Of a DNA stretch of 64,000 nucleotides, positions 1 through 9,149 are shown piece by piece (the stretch's first letter is position 1; each line of letters opens with the position of its first letter). Location: assembly GCF_027947535.2 (NCBI RefSeq), contig NZ_JAAGKO020000028.1, positions 1 to 64,000 on the forward strand, written 5' to 3'. The position numbers and the translations under genes were made by a program. The notes under the pieces are model-generated. The model had not been told where the DNA came from. It ran no database searches and saw nothing but the letters and a program-made list of their open reading frames with translations. The DNA is from Streptantibioticus silvisoli (GTDB lineage Bacteria > Actinomycetota > Actinomycetes > Streptomycetales > Streptomycetaceae).

Positions 1-186
1 CCCCCGCCCGGAGAGTTATCCACAGGCCTGCACGGCTGTCGGTCCGCAGAGGTAACGTCGGATCACCTCGAAGCCGTGATCCACACGGTCCGGGGAGCGT
101 TGTGCCGAAGGCGTCGCGGAAGTCGCAGGAAGTCGCGGAAGTCGCGAAGCCGTAAAAGGTCGTGGGAGCGGGAAAGGGGGCACGCC

Positions 187-2466
187 ATGAGTGCCGCGCA
201 GGTGGGGACACGTGCCCCGGGGGAAGCGCCGAGGTTCGCCGTGCTGGAGGGCGTGCTGGAGCGGATCACCTACGCCAACGAGGACAACGGCTACACCGTG
301 GCCCGGGTCGACACCGGCCGGGGCGCCGGGGACCTGCTCACCGTGGTCGGCGCGCTGCTGGGCGCGCAGCCGGGGGAGTCGCTGCGGATGGAGGGGCGCT
401 GGGGCTCGCATCCGCAGTACGGCAAGCAGTTCACCGTGGAGAACTACCGGACGATCCTGCCGGCCACCATCCAGGGCATCCGGCGCTATCTCGGCTCCGG
501 CCTGATCAAGGGGGTCGGACCGCGGATCGCCGACCGCATCGTGGAGCACTTCGGTACGGACACCCTGGACGTCATCGAGCACAGACCCGAGCGGCTGATC
601 GACGTCCCCGGGCTCGGGCCGAAGCGCACGAAGAAGATCATCGCGGCGTGGGAGGAGCAGAAGGCGATCAAGGAGGTGATGGTCTTCCTCCAGGGCGTGG
701 GGGTGTCCACCTCCATCGCGGTGCGCATCTACAAGGAGTACGGCGACGCGTCGATCTCCGTCGTCCGCAACGAGCCCTACCGGCTGGCCGCCGACGTGTG
801 GGGTATCGGCTTCCTCACCGCCGACCGGATCGCCCAGGCCGTCGGCATACCGCACGACAGCCCGGACCGTGCCAAGGCCGGCCTCCAGTACGCGCTGTCC
901 CAGGCCACCGACAGCGGGAACTGCTTCCTGCCCCAGGAGCGGCTGATCGCCGACGCCGTCAAGCTCCTCCAGGTCGACACCGGACTGGTCATCGACTGCC
1001 TGGCGGACCTGGTGGGGGAGGAGGGCGTGGTCCGCGAGGCGGTGCCGGACCCGCAGGGCGGCGACCCGCTGACCGCGGTCTACCTGGTGCCGTTCCACCG
1101 GGCGGAGATCTCGCTGTCGGGGCAGGTGCTGCGGTTGCTGCGCGGCCAGGAGGACCGGATGCCGGCCTTCCGCGACGTCGACTGGGACCGGGCGCTGCGG
1201 TGGCTGGCGGGCCGCACCGGCGCGGATCTGGCCCCGGAGCAGCGCGACGCCGTCCGGCTGGCGCTCACCGAGAAGGTGGCGGTGCTGACCGGTGGACCGG
1301 GGTGCGGCAAGTCGTTCACCGTGAAGTCGGTGGTGACGCTGGCGCGGGCCAAGGGCGCCAAGGTGGTGCTGGCGGCGCCGACCGGCCGGGCGGCCAAGCG
1401 GCTGGCGGAGCTGACCGGTGCCGAGGCCTCGACGGTCCACCGGCTGCTGGAGCTGCGGCCGGGCGGCGACGCGGCCTACGACCGGGACCGGCCGCTGGAC
1501 GCCGACCTCGTGGTGGTCGACGAGGCGTCCATGCTGGACCTCATACTCGCCAACAAGCTGGTCAAGGCGGTGGCGCCGGGAGCCCACCTGCTGTTCGTGG
1601 GCGACGTGGACCAGCTGCCGAGCGTGGGCGCGGGGGAGGTGCTGCGGGACCTGCTGGCGGAGGGCAGCCCGGTGCCGTCGGTGCGGCTGACCCGGATCTT
1701 CCGGCAGGCCCAGCAGTCGGGCGTGGTGACCAACGCGCACCGGATCAACTCCGGACTGCCGCCGGTCACGCAGGGGCTGCCGGACTTCTTCCTCTTCGCG
1801 GAGGAGGACACCGAGGAGGCCGGGCGGCTGACGGTGGACGTGGTGGCCCGGCGGATTCCGGCCAGGTTCGGGCTGGACCCGCGCCGGGACGTCCAGGTGC
1901 TCACCCCGATGCACCGCGGCCCGGCCGGCGCCGGTGCGCTGAACGGCCTGCTGCAACAGGCGGTCACCCCGGCACGCCCCGACGTGCCGGAGCGCCGGTT
2001 CGGCGGTCGGGTCTTCCGGGTCGGCGACAAGGTCACCCAGATCCGGAACAACTACGAGAAGGGGGCCAACGGGGTTTTCAACGGCACGGTCGGCGTGGTG
2101 ACCGAGCTGAGCGTGGAGGAGCAGCGGCTGACGGTGCGCACCGATGAGGACGAGGAGGTGGGGTACGACTTCGACGAGCTGGACGAGCTGACCCACGCCT
2201 ACGCCGTCACGATCCACCGATCGCAGGGCAGTGAGTACCCGGCGGTAGTGATACCCGTCACCACCGGCGCCTGGATGATGCTCCAGCGGAACCTGCTCTA
2301 CACCGCTGTAACACGCGCGAAACGGCTCGTGGTGCTGGTCGGGTCACGTCGCGCTCTGGGGCAGGCAGTGCGGACGGTGTCGGCCGGGCGGAGGTTCACC
2401 GCACTCGACCACCGACTGAGTGGTGGCGGCCGAGGTGTGCAAGAGGGGCTCGTAGGGGGAAGATAG
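187..2466 (+). CDS. recD2: RecD2-type ATP-dependent DNA helicase
   Basis: Predicted 759-residue superfamily 1B 5'-3' DNA helicase of the RecD2 (RecD-like, RecBC-independent) class, which acts in DNA repair. The N-terminal part carries an OB-like segment and tandem helix-hairpin-helix stretches (GLIKGVGPRIADRIVEHFG, then VPGLGPKRTKK). The motor follows with Walker A GGPGCGKS near residue 370, Walker B VVVDEASMLD near 441, and a UvrD_C2-type end with YAVTIHRSQGSEYP near 672. The open frame extends upstream to 76, but the ATG at 187 is preceded by GGGAAAGGGGG at good spacing and begins where family similarity starts, so I use it. The next gene, citrate synthase, lies about 120 bp downstream on the same strand with its own leader. 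Length and motifs are complete. Family assignment is firm; the in vivo role is inferred from the family. Confidence 0.93.
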   Translation: MSAAQVGTRAPGEAPRFAVLEGVLERITYANEDNGYTVARVDTGRGAGDLLTVVGALLGAQPGESLRMEGRWGSHPQYGKQFTVENYRTILPATIQGIRRYLGSGLIKGVGPRIADRIVEHFGTDTLDVIEHRPERLIDVPGLGPKRTKKIIAAWEEQKAIKEVMVFLQGVGVSTSIAVRIYKEYGDASISVVRNEPYRLAADVWGIGFLTADRIAQAVGIPHDSPDRAKAGLQYALSQATDSGNCFLPQERLIADAVKLLQVDTGLVIDCLADLVGEEGVVREAVPDPQGGDPLTAVYLVPFHRAEISLSGQVLRLLRGQEDRMPAFRDVDWDRALRWLAGRTGADLAPEQRDAVRLALTEKVAVLTGGPGCGKSFTVKSVVTLARAKGAKVVLAAPTGRAAKRLAELTGAEASTVHRLLELRPGGDAAYDRDRPLDADLVVVDEASMLDLILANKLVKAVAPGAHLLFVGDVDQLPSVGAGEVLRDLLAEGSPVPSVRLTRIFRQAQQSGVVTNAHRINSGLPPVTQGLPDFFLFAEEDTEEAGRLTVDVVARRIPARFGLDPRRDVQVLTPMHRGPAGAGALNGLLQQAVTPARPDVPERRFGGRVFRVGDKVTQIRNNYEKGANGVFNGTVGVVTELSVEEQRLTVRTDEDEEVGYDFDELDELTHAYAVTIHRSQGSEYPAVVIPVTTGAWMMLQRNLLYTAVTRAKRLVVLVGSRRALGQAVRTVSAGRRFTALDHRLSGGGRGVQEGLVGGR

Positions 2467-2588
2467 GCACTGCGTGCCATTAATGGGCCGCAGTAATGAC
2501 CCCGGGTGCACGTACGTGTGGCAAATGGGGGATGGTAGAAGCAGTCAGGGCACCTCGAAGAAGAGGCACAACGTCGGTGAGGGATGAC

Positions 2589-3878
2589 GTGAGCGACAAC
2601 TCTGTAGTACTGCGGTTCGGGGACAGCGAATTCAGCTACCCGGTGGTCGACAGCACTGTCGGTGACAAGGGCTTCGACATCGGGAAGCTGAGGGCCCAGA
2701 CCGGGCTCGTCACCCTGGACAGCGGATACGGGAACACCGCGGCTTACAAGTCTGCGGTCACGTACCTCGACGGCGAGGAGGGGATTCTCCGCTACCGCGG
2801 CTACCCCATCGAGCAGCTCGCCGAACGAGGGTCGTTCATTGAGACGGCGTACCTGCTCATCAACGGGGAACTGCCCACCGTTGACGAGCTGAGTACGTTC
2901 AAGAGCGAGATCACGCGGCACACGCTGCTGCACGAGGACGTCAAGCGGTTCTACGACGGCTTCCCCCGTGACGCCCACCCGATGGCGATGCTGTCGTCGG
3001 TGGTCAGCGCGCTGTCGACGTTCTACCAGGACAGCCACAACCCGTTCGACGCGGAACAGCGCGACCTGTCGACGATCCGGCTGCTGGCCAAGCTGCCGAC
3101 GATCGCGGCGTACGCCTACAAGAAGTCGGTCGGCCACCCGTTCGTCTACCCGCGCAACGACCTCGGGTACGTCGAGAACTTCCTGCGGATGACCTTCTCC
3201 GTGCCGGCCCAGGACTACGACCTGGACCCCGTCGTGGTCAGCGCGCTGGACAAGCTGCTGATCCTGCACGCCGACCACGAGCAGAACTGTTCGACCTCCA
3301 CGGTCCGCCTGGTGGGCTCGTCGCAGGCGAACATGTTCGCCTCGATCTCGGCCGGCATCAACGCCCTGTGGGGTCCCCTGCACGGCGGTGCGAACCAGGC
3401 CGTGCTGGAGATGCTGGAAGGCATCAAGGCGGACGGTGGCGACGTCGACTCCTTCATCCGCAAGGTGAAGGACAAGGAGGACGGCGTCAAGCTGATGGGC
3501 TTCGGCCACCGGGTCTACAAGAACTTCGATCCGCGCGCCAAGATCATCAAGGCCGCCGCGCACGACGTGCTGTCCGCGCTGGGCAAGTCCGACGAGCTGC
3601 TGGACATCGCCCTGAAGCTCGAGGAGCACGCGCTCAGCGACGACTACTTCGTGAGCCGCAAGCTCTACCCGAACGTGGACTTCTACACCGGTCTGATCTA
3701 CCGGGCGATGGGCTTCCCGACGGAGATGTTCACCGTGCTGTTCGCGCTCGGCCGGCTCCCCGGCTGGATCGCGCAGTGGCACGAGATGATCAAGGAGCCG
3801 GGTTCGCGCATCGGCCGTCCGCGGCAGATCTACACCGGTGTCGACCTGCGCGACTACGTGCCGGTCGAGAGCCGCTGA
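2589..3878 (+). CDS. citA: Citrate synthase
   Basis: Citrate synthase, which condenses oxaloacetate with acetyl-CoA in the first TCA-cycle step; cytosolic. The 429-residue product matches the usual actinobacterial length. Signature pieces are visible in order: the YRGYPIEQLAE N-terminal motif, LHADHEQNCSTS near residue 226, GPLHGGANQAVLEML near 261 with the catalytic His, GFGHRVYKNFDPRA near 304 with the second His, and YPNVDFYTG near 363 with the catalytic Asp. I chose the GTG at 2589 (SDNSVVLRFGDSEF) because it gives the standard Streptomyces N-terminus and follows GGTGAGGG; another in-frame GTG lies 12 nt upstream. A hairpin at 3982-4009 probably ends transcription. Identification is near certain. 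Confidence 0.97.
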   Translation: MSDNSVVLRFGDSEFSYPVVDSTVGDKGFDIGKLRAQTGLVTLDSGYGNTAAYKSAVTYLDGEEGILRYRGYPIEQLAERGSFIETAYLLINGELPTVDELSTFKSEITRHTLLHEDVKRFYDGFPRDAHPMAMLSSVVSALSTFYQDSHNPFDAEQRDLSTIRLLAKLPTIAAYAYKKSVGHPFVYPRNDLGYVENFLRMTFSVPAQDYDLDPVVVSALDKLLILHADHEQNCSTSTVRLVGSSQANMFASISAGINALWGPLHGGANQAVLEMLEGIKADGGDVDSFIRKVKDKEDGVKLMGFGHRVYKNFDPRAKIIKAAAHDVLSALGKSDELLDIALKLEEHALSDDYFVSRKLYPNVDFYTGLIYRAMGFPTEMFTVLFALGRLPGWIAQWHEMIKEPGSRIGRPRQIYTGVDLRDYVPVESR

Positions 3879-3981
3879 CCCACCGCCCGCCCGGGTGGCG
3901 TGCCGTGCCGTTCGCGGCGGCCACCACCGGGTGCGGACCGGGCGCGCGTGCGGCGTACCCGGTGAGCAGTGTGAACGTGTG

Positions 3982-4009
3982 ACGGCCGCCCCCGCGAGGA
4001 GGCGGCCGT
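3982..4009 (+). terminator. Intrinsic terminator-like hairpin after citA
   Basis: ACGGCCGCC (3982-3990) pairs perfectly with GGCGGCCGT (4001-4009) across a 10-nt loop, about 100 bp after the citrate synthase stop. A 9-bp all-GC-rich stem without a long U-tract is typical of Streptomyces terminators. Confidence 0.6.
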
Positions 4010-4255
4010 TCGTGCGTCCGGGAGCCGTGGAAAACCGGTGCGCAGCCGGGCGGCGGCAGCCTCGGGCGTGTCGTCGGCGTGTCTGCCGGGGATGACGACA
4101 CGATGCCCGGGGCCGGCGTCCGGGCGGTAGGCGACCAAGTCCTCGGCGCCGGCCTGCCCGCCGGAGGACGGCGCGAAATTGCCGGGTGTGAATCGCGGAG
4201 TCGGGGGCATGAGCGGCTTGAGCAGTACTGCGGTGAAAGAGCGAGCGCCCTGGAC

Positions 4256-4520
4256 CGGATCCCCCCACGGGTCCGGCGCAGGGCGCCCTGGTCCCGAATA
4301 CGGATCCCCCCACGGGTCCGACCGGGATGTCAGTGGTTGAGCGAGCGCCCTGAGCCGGATCCCCCCACGGGTCCGGCGCAGGGCGCCCTGGTCCCGAAAA
4401 CGGATCCCCCCACGGGTCCGACCGGGAAGTCGGTGGTCAAACGAGCGCCCCGGGCCGGATCCCCCCACGGGTCCGGCACGGGGCGCCCTGGTCCCGGAAG
4501 CGGATCCCCCCACGGGTCCG
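4256..4520. repeat. 100-bp periodic array of six identical 20-bp hairpin boxes
   Basis: The 20-mer CGGATCCCCCCACGGGTCCG occurs six times, at 4256, 4301, 4356, 4401, 4456 and 4501. Steps alternate 45, 55, 45, 55, 45 bp, so the real unit is a 100-bp tandem repeat (about 2.8 copies) carrying two boxes. Each box can fold as a 7-bp stem (CGGATCC with GGGTCCG, one G-T pair) around CCCCAC. Between boxes sits the conserved palindrome GGGCGCCC. The array lies in the roughly 1-kb non-coding stretch (3879-4917) between citA and the next gene. Open frames crossing it are low-complexity artefacts. It could be a protein-binding array, a structured RNA or a species-specific repeat. Confidence 0.9.
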
Positions 4521-4917
4521 TACCGGGCGTCTCAGAGCGCAACGACGGGTTACCGTCGGTCGCGCCATGCCGGGACGAAATCTACCGGGAGGGCCGCTCA
4601 AAGCTCTCCGATACTTCGCCCCGGCTACGCGGACACCCCGCCCCCAAGACGGGCTGTCCATCGTCGTCACCAGATCCGCCGGGAAGCTGGTGATCGCAGG
4701 GTTAGACCAACGACCCCCTCATATGGTTACGTTGTGAAGACTGTGATCTGGGTCACATCTTCCAGGGGGCGAATGCGGCGAAAGCGGTACGGAACCCGCC
4801 GGATGCCCGAGGTGACCGCGGCCGCCCGCTCGTCTGCCCCCTGCGCGGGGCGTGCCGGACCCATCGCGTAGCGTTGAACGCTCAGTCCGGGAGCGGGTGT
4901 TGGGGCGGTCGGAGTAC

Positions 4918-6009
4918 ATGGCGCAGATCGATACGGACGACGTGGCGAGCGGCACGGCCGTGGCCGGAGCGGCGGGCGCGCGCGCCGCGGTGCCGGGCCC
5001 GGCCGCCGGGACCGCCACCGCACCCCTGGCGCGGACCGCACCCCCAGCACCCCCGGCGCGGACCGCCACCGCACCCCCGGAATCCACGGCACCCCCGGAA
5101 CCCGCCGCACCCCCGGCGCGGACCACCGCGCCCCCAGCACCCACCGCGCCCCCGGAACCCATCGCACCCACCGCACCCGAGGCTGTCGCGGTGCAACCCG
5201 GTGCGGGGCGCGACGCCGGCCCCGGAGCGCGTGCCGCGGTCCTGGAGGCCGCCATCGCGCGGCCGTGGGACGGGGCGGCGGTGCGGACCGTCGTGGTCAC
5301 CGGGGGCGGAACGGGGATAGGGCGGTCGGTCGCGGAACGGTTCGCGGCCGCCGGGGACGAGGTGGTGATCGTCGGCCGGCGCGAGGAGGTCCTGCGGGGC
5401 GCGGCGGCCGAGCTGGGCGCGCGCAACGGCGGCCGGGTCAGCGCGCTCGCCTGCGACCTGGCCGACCCCGACCAGGTCCAGGCGGCGCTGGAACGGCTGC
5501 CGGCCCGGATCGACGTGCTGGTCAACAGCGCGGGCAGCCGCGAGCTGGCCCCCGCAGCCGGGCCGCACGGCGTGCTGGCCCGCTGGCGGGGCGATTTCGA
5601 ACGCAACGTGCTGACCGCCGTGCTGCTGACCGAGTCGGTGCGGGACCGGCTCGCGCCGGACGGCGGGCGGGTGGTGACGGTGACGTCGCTGGCGGCGTTG
5701 CGCGGCGGCGGGTCGTACGGCGCGGCGAAGGCGGCGCTGCACGCGTGGAACCACTCGCTGGCCGCGCAGCTCGGGCCGCAGGGCGTGACCTGCAACATCG
5801 TGGCGCCGGGCACGGTGGCCGGCACCGGGTTCTTCGGCGCGCGGCTGGACGAGGCGGAGCTGACCCGGCGGGCGGGGCGCACGCTGGTCGGCCGGGTGGG
5901 CCGGCCGTCGGACGTGGCCGCGGCCGTGGTCTTCCTGGCCTCCCCGGACGCCGGGTTCATCACGGGCGAGATCCTTCAGTGCAACGGTGGCGAACTGCTC
6001 GGGCGCTGA
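4918..6009 (+). CDS. Short-chain dehydrogenase with Pro/Ala-rich N-terminal extension
   Basis: SDR-family NAD(P)-dependent oxidoreductase; substrate unknown. The Rossmann motif TGGGTGIG lies near residue 128, then the NSAG loop, and a catalytic Ser-Tyr-Lys set in VTSLAALRGGGSYGAAKAAL. The C-terminus FITGEILQCNGGELLGR is typical of FabG-like SDRs. Unusually, about 110 residues precede the fold, built of APP, ARTA and PPEP repeats (nucleotides about 5010-5180). I chose the ATG at 4918 (MAQIDTDD), with GGTCGGAG upstream. A GTG at 4852 is an alternative and would add 22 residues. The enzyme part is intact, so only the linker-like N-terminus is odd. No operon partner is evident; the next gene, copZ, is convergent. 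Confidence 0.85.
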   Translation: MAQIDTDDVASGTAVAGAAGARAAVPGPAAGTATAPLARTAPPAPPARTATAPPESTAPPEPAAPPARTTAPPAPTAPPEPIAPTAPEAVAVQPGAGRDAGPGARAAVLEAAIARPWDGAAVRTVVVTGGGTGIGRSVAERFAAAGDEVVIVGRREEVLRGAAAELGARNGGRVSALACDLADPDQVQAALERLPARIDVLVNSAGSRELAPAAGPHGVLARWRGDFERNVLTAVLLTESVRDRLAPDGGRVVTVTSLAALRGGGSYGAAKAALHAWNHSLAAQLGPQGVTCNIVAPGTVAGTGFFGARLDEAELTRRAGRTLVGRVGRPSDVAAAVVFLASPDAGFITGEILQCNGGELLGR

Positions 6010-6102
6010 GCGCCGCCCGCACGGGCCCCGCCCAGGTGTCGGACGGGTGCTGAACGGGTGCAAGGCGGGCGCCGGACGGCTGTGGAACGGGTGCCGGGCG
6101 GG

Positions 6103-6333
6103 TCAGGCGCGGCCGGTCAGTTCGTAGCCGGCCTCGTCGACCGCGGCGCGCACCGCGTCGTCGGACAGCGGTGCCGCCGAGACGACGCTGACCTGCCCGG
6201 CCTTGGCGTCGGCGGTCACCGAGGTGACGCCGGGCAGCGCCGAGATCTCCTCGCCGACGGCCTTCTCGCAGTGGCCGCAGGTCATGCCGGTGACGGTGTA
6301 GACGGCGGTGGTGGCGGTGTCCTGGGCGGTCAT
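6103..6333 (-). CDS. copZ: Copper chaperone, heavy-metal-associated domain protein
   Basis: A 76-residue single HMA-domain protein with the metal-binding GMTCGHC motif near residues 16-22 and the usual beta-alpha-beta-beta-alpha-beta length. Family members bind Cu(I) and pass it to a P1-type ATPase. The start ATG has GAGGAG seven bases upstream. A perfect CsoR-type palindrome lies 38-52 bp upstream of the start, so copper-responsive derepression is likely. No copper ATPase gene is adjacent; the neighbours are an SDR (convergent) and a DedA protein (divergent). Confidence 0.93.
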   Translation of the reverse strand: MTAQDTATTAVYTVTGMTCGHCEKAVGEEISALPGVTSVTADAKAGQVSVVSAAPLSDDAVRAAVDEAGYELTGRA

Positions 6334-6370
6334 GGTGTGCTCCTCACGCGGTGTCGTTACGGGTCCACCG

Positions 6371-6385
6371 TACCCCCTGGGGGTA
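6371..6385. promoter_or_regulatory. CsoR-type copper operator
   Basis: TACCCCCTGGGGGTA is a perfect 7-1-7 palindrome of the form bound by CsoR repressors in actinobacteria. It sits just upstream of copZ and also upstream of the divergent DedA gene. The sequence is seen directly; the regulator is inferred and no csoR gene is in the window. Confidence 0.8.
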
Positions 6386-6534
6386 TGTGCTCCGGGAGGG
6401 CGTGGCGAGAGGTGGGCGGTCCGGCCCGCGGGCGCCCGGCCGTCCTGCCGCCCGGGTGGCGGGAGCGGTGGCGCGGCCCGGCCGGAGCGCGGTCGCGGGG
6501 GAATGGCGGTGACGAGTCCGGCGTTCAGGTCATT

Positions 6535-7683
6535 GTGGGCGTACTGGACTCGCTGGACTTCACCTCAGAGCTGGCACGGCACATGGCGGGCAACACGCTG
6601 TGGGCCTACGGACTGCTGGCCCTGACCACGATGCCCCCGCTCATCCCGAACTCGGCGCTGCTGGTCACCGGGGGAGTGCTGGCGGCGCACGGGCAGCTGG
6701 ACCTGGGGCTGGTGCTGCTGGTGGTGGCCGGTTCGGCGCTCGTCGGCGACATGGTCATCCACCGCGGCGGCCGGGCGCTGCGCGGTCCGGTGATCGGCCG
6801 GTTCTACCGCAGCGAGCGGCGCCGCCGGCTGCTGGAGTGGGCCGCGACGCGCATAGAACGCCACGGGGTCCCGTTCGTCATCGCCTGCCGTTTCCTGCCC
6901 AGCGGGCGCCTGCTCGGCGGGGTCGCGGCCGGCGTCACCGGCTACCCCGCGCGGCGCTACCTGATCGGCGCGGGCATCGCCGAGGCGTTCTGGGCCACCT
7001 ACTCCGTCGGCCTCGGCTACCTCGGCGGCCGGGCCACCGGCAACGCCTTCTCCGCCATCGCGGTCGGCCTGGGCGTCTCCTTCGCCGTCGGAGCGCTCGG
7101 TGGCCTCGCGCAGTACGTCGCCCGCCGCCGCGCCGAACGCGCCGCGCGGACCGGCGCCGGCGCCGCAGGCCCGCTGGCGCCCGCCACAGCACCGCTGCGT
7201 GCGGCCGGGGCACCGCGACCCACCGCACCCTCCGGAGCCACCGCGCTGTCGCGCACCCCCGCGGCCTCGCGATTCCCCGCGGCCCCGCGCACCCCCGCGG
7301 CCCCGCACCCGGCCACACCGCCAGCCACCTCACCCCCACCGCCAGCCACCTCACCGCCAGCCACCTCACCCCCACCCCCGGAACCCCCGCCCCCGCCACC
7401 CATCGCTCCCGAGCCGCGCAGCGCCGTCCTGTCGGCGGTGGTGGCCGTGCTGGCGATACGGGTGCCGTTGTCGCACGTGCCGGCCGTTCAGCGGGCCCGC
7501 AGTCCTACCGGGGCGATCCGGGAGCCGGTCGAGTCGTCGGCCGACCCGACGCCGTCGCCGCGGGAGTGCGGGGCTGCGTCGGACCGGTGGGAGCACGGGC
7601 GGGCCGGACGGCCGGCCGGTGCGGCGCGTCGGCGGGGTGTGCCCTGTGCGGCGGAACGATCATCGGATCGGTGTCGTCGGTAG
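6535..7683 (+). CDS. DedA/VTT-family membrane protein with Pro-rich C-terminal tail
   Basis: Polytopic membrane protein of the DedA (SNARE-associated/VTT) family, whose members act in lipid transport and envelope homeostasis. The core is LLALTTMPPLIPNSALLV, a GDMVIHRGGR segment, then the family signature FVIACRFLPSGRLLGGVAAG and a further membrane helix around GAGIAEAFWATYSVGLGYL. After about residue 200 the protein turns into a long tail rich in TPPATSPPP and SRTPA (nucleotides about 7140-7410), then runs to the stop without recognisable fold. The start is uncertain: GTG at 6535 (VGVLDSLDF) gives a normal N-terminus, ATG 6583 is possible. The tail is unlike most DedA proteins of about 200-220 residues. 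Confidence 0.8.
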   Translation: MGVLDSLDFTSELARHMAGNTLWAYGLLALTTMPPLIPNSALLVTGGVLAAHGQLDLGLVLLVVAGSALVGDMVIHRGGRALRGPVIGRFYRSERRRRLLEWAATRIERHGVPFVIACRFLPSGRLLGGVAAGVTGYPARRYLIGAGIAEAFWATYSVGLGYLGGRATGNAFSAIAVGLGVSFAVGALGGLAQYVARRRAERAARTGAGAAGPLAPATAPLRAAGAPRPTAPSGATALSRTPAASRFPAAPRTPAAPHPATPPATSPPPPATSPPATSPPPPEPPPPPPIAPEPRSAVLSAVVAVLAIRVPLSHVPAVQRARSPTGAIREPVESSADPTPSPRECGAASDRWEHGRAGRPAGAARRRGVPCAAERSSDRCRR

Positions 7684-7814
7684 CCGGGTCGGCGGTCCGC
7701 CGCGCGGGCGCCGGTGCGGGAGCGGCCTGCCACGAAGGTGCTGGCGCTCCGCCGACCTCGAACGCCTCGTCGCCCACCGCACCGAGGGCCTTCGCCGAGC
7801 GCGGCCACGGGGGG

Positions 7815-8018
7815 TCAGCGCCGCGGGTCGCGGGGCCGGTTGCCCGGTCGCTGCGCGCTCCATCGGCGAACGGTGTCGGCGTACCAGAAGGGTCTGCCTC
7901 CTTCGACGGCGTCCGGAGGTGGCAGCAGTCCGTGTTTGCGGTAGGAGCGGACCGTCTCCGTCCGCACTCCGATGTGGGCCGCGATGTCCGCGTAGGACCA
8001 GAGTGTCCGGTCAGCCAT
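7815..8018 (-). CDS. Small helix-turn-helix DNA-binding protein
   Basis: A 67-residue protein starting MADRTLWSYADIAAHIGV, containing a winged-helix/MerR-like HTH: SYADIAAHIGVRTETVRSYRKHGLLPPPD followed by GGRPFWYADTVRRW. The layout resembles AlpA/excisionase-type or MerR N-terminal domains, without an effector domain. The ATG at 8018 has a clean GGAGGT Shine-Dalgarno, so I reject the longer frame to 8090. Target and role are unknown. It lies between the DedA gene and the rhomboid-like gene, both on the other strand. Confidence 0.8.
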   Translation of the reverse strand: MADRTLWSYADIAAHIGVRTETVRSYRKHGLLPPPDAVEGGRPFWYADTVRRWSAQRPGNRPRDPRR

Positions 8019-8325
8019 CTTCGCACCTCCCAAGTGAACAGCGGGTGTCACCTGGTCACCCTGTGCCCTGGGAACGACACTCCGCGTCACGGGAACGCGT
8101 TTGTTGATCTCCTGTGACGGAGAACCGGCGGAACGGTGACATTCGGGCCGTGGCGGAGGAGATATGACCGGTTCGTACCGCCGGTCGGCCCAGCTCTCCC
8201 GACCCCCGTAGGAAGCGGTTCACGCCGCCGGTGCCGTGTGTCGGCCAGGTGTCGCGCTGGACCGCGCGGGGCCGCGGGCCGTGTGGTGGACTGCGCAGGT
8301 GAGATCGCCCTGCTGGGAGAGCGCG

Positions 8326-8994
8326 GTGCGGGCCGGACGGTGGGTGCGCCGCTGGGTGGCGTCGGCGCCGGGCACGTACATCTGGCTGCTGCTGCTCGCG
8401 GTCACCGCGTTGCAGTTCCAGCAACTGCCGCCGCGGCTGCGCCGGGTCGTGCTGCACGTGGACAGCACGAACCTGTTCCAGCTGGCCCACCACCCCCTGC
8501 ACGTGCTGGTGCTGAGCGCGCTGTGGACGCAGGCGTCGGCGCTGGGGGTGTTCGTGGTGCTGTTCACGCTGATCCACGCGCCGGTGGAGCGCTGGCTGGG
8601 TACCGGGCGGTGGCTGGCGGTGGTGGTGCTGGCGCACGTGGGGGCCACGCTGCTGAGCGAGGCGGTGGTGTGGCTGGCGATCCTGTCCGGGGTGGACGGG
8701 CGGCGCATGCAGTACACCCTCGACATCGGCGTCAGCTACGGGCTGGCGGGCGTGGCCGGGGTGCTGGCGTACCGGTTCCGGCCGCCGTGGCGCGAGGTCT
8801 ACCTGGTCGTGGCGCTGGGCTACCTGGGCGGGCGGGTGGTGCTGTTCCACACCTTCACCGACATAGGGCATCTGGTCGCACTGGCGATCGGCCTGTGCTG
8901 CCGGCCGCTGACCCGCGGCGCGCGGGGGCGGGACGCCTGGCGCGGCCGGTTCGCCGCCCGGCCCCGCGACCGCCGTCGCCGTACTGTGCGCTGA
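8326..8994 (+). CDS. Rhomboid-like integral membrane protein
   Basis: A 222-residue protein with about six hydrophobic segments, beginning after VRAGRWVRRWVASAPGTY. It fits the actinobacterial rhomboid-like family. A DIGVSYGLAGVAG helix stands where true rhomboids have the GxSG nucleophile, and TDIGHLVALAIGL supplies the His-bearing helix. Whether it is an active intramembrane serine protease is unclear, because the nucleophile motif reads GVSYG rather than the canonical GxSG spacing. The GTG at 8326 follows GGGAGA; the frame is open from 8236. The C-terminal 30 residues are Arg-rich. Confidence 0.75.
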   Translation: MRAGRWVRRWVASAPGTYIWLLLLAVTALQFQQLPPRLRRVVLHVDSTNLFQLAHHPLHVLVLSALWTQASALGVFVVLFTLIHAPVERWLGTGRWLAVVVLAHVGATLLSEAVVWLAILSGVDGRRMQYTLDIGVSYGLAGVAGVLAYRFRPPWREVYLVVALGYLGGRVVLFHTFTDIGHLVALAIGLCCRPLTRGARGRDAWRGRFAARPRDRRRRTVR

Positions 8995-9149
8995 GGCCGT
9001 CCGGCGACGTACCGTTCGGTCAAGGGCATGGGTGCAGCGCCCCGAACGGGTGCGGCGCGACGAGGTGTGTTGACGCAGCCGAAACCGACCCACCGCCTGG
9101 CGGCACTGGTCCGTTGACTAGCATGCAGCCCGAACGAGGGGGTGTTGTC

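Noticed and set aside
16-24. TTATCCACA, a consensus DnaA box
   Set aside because: A single box far from any dnaA/dnaN or oriC context; one 9-mer match by chance is plausible, so no origin is claimed.
16-2217. 733-codon minus-strand frame opposite the recD2-like gene
   Set aside because: Shadow frame of a well-supported gene; composition is Arg/Gly/His-rich without motifs.
4079-4693. Plus- and minus-strand open frames of about 200 codons over the 100-bp repeat array
   Set aside because: Their repetitive Pro/Gly/Arg content simply reflects the DNA repeats.
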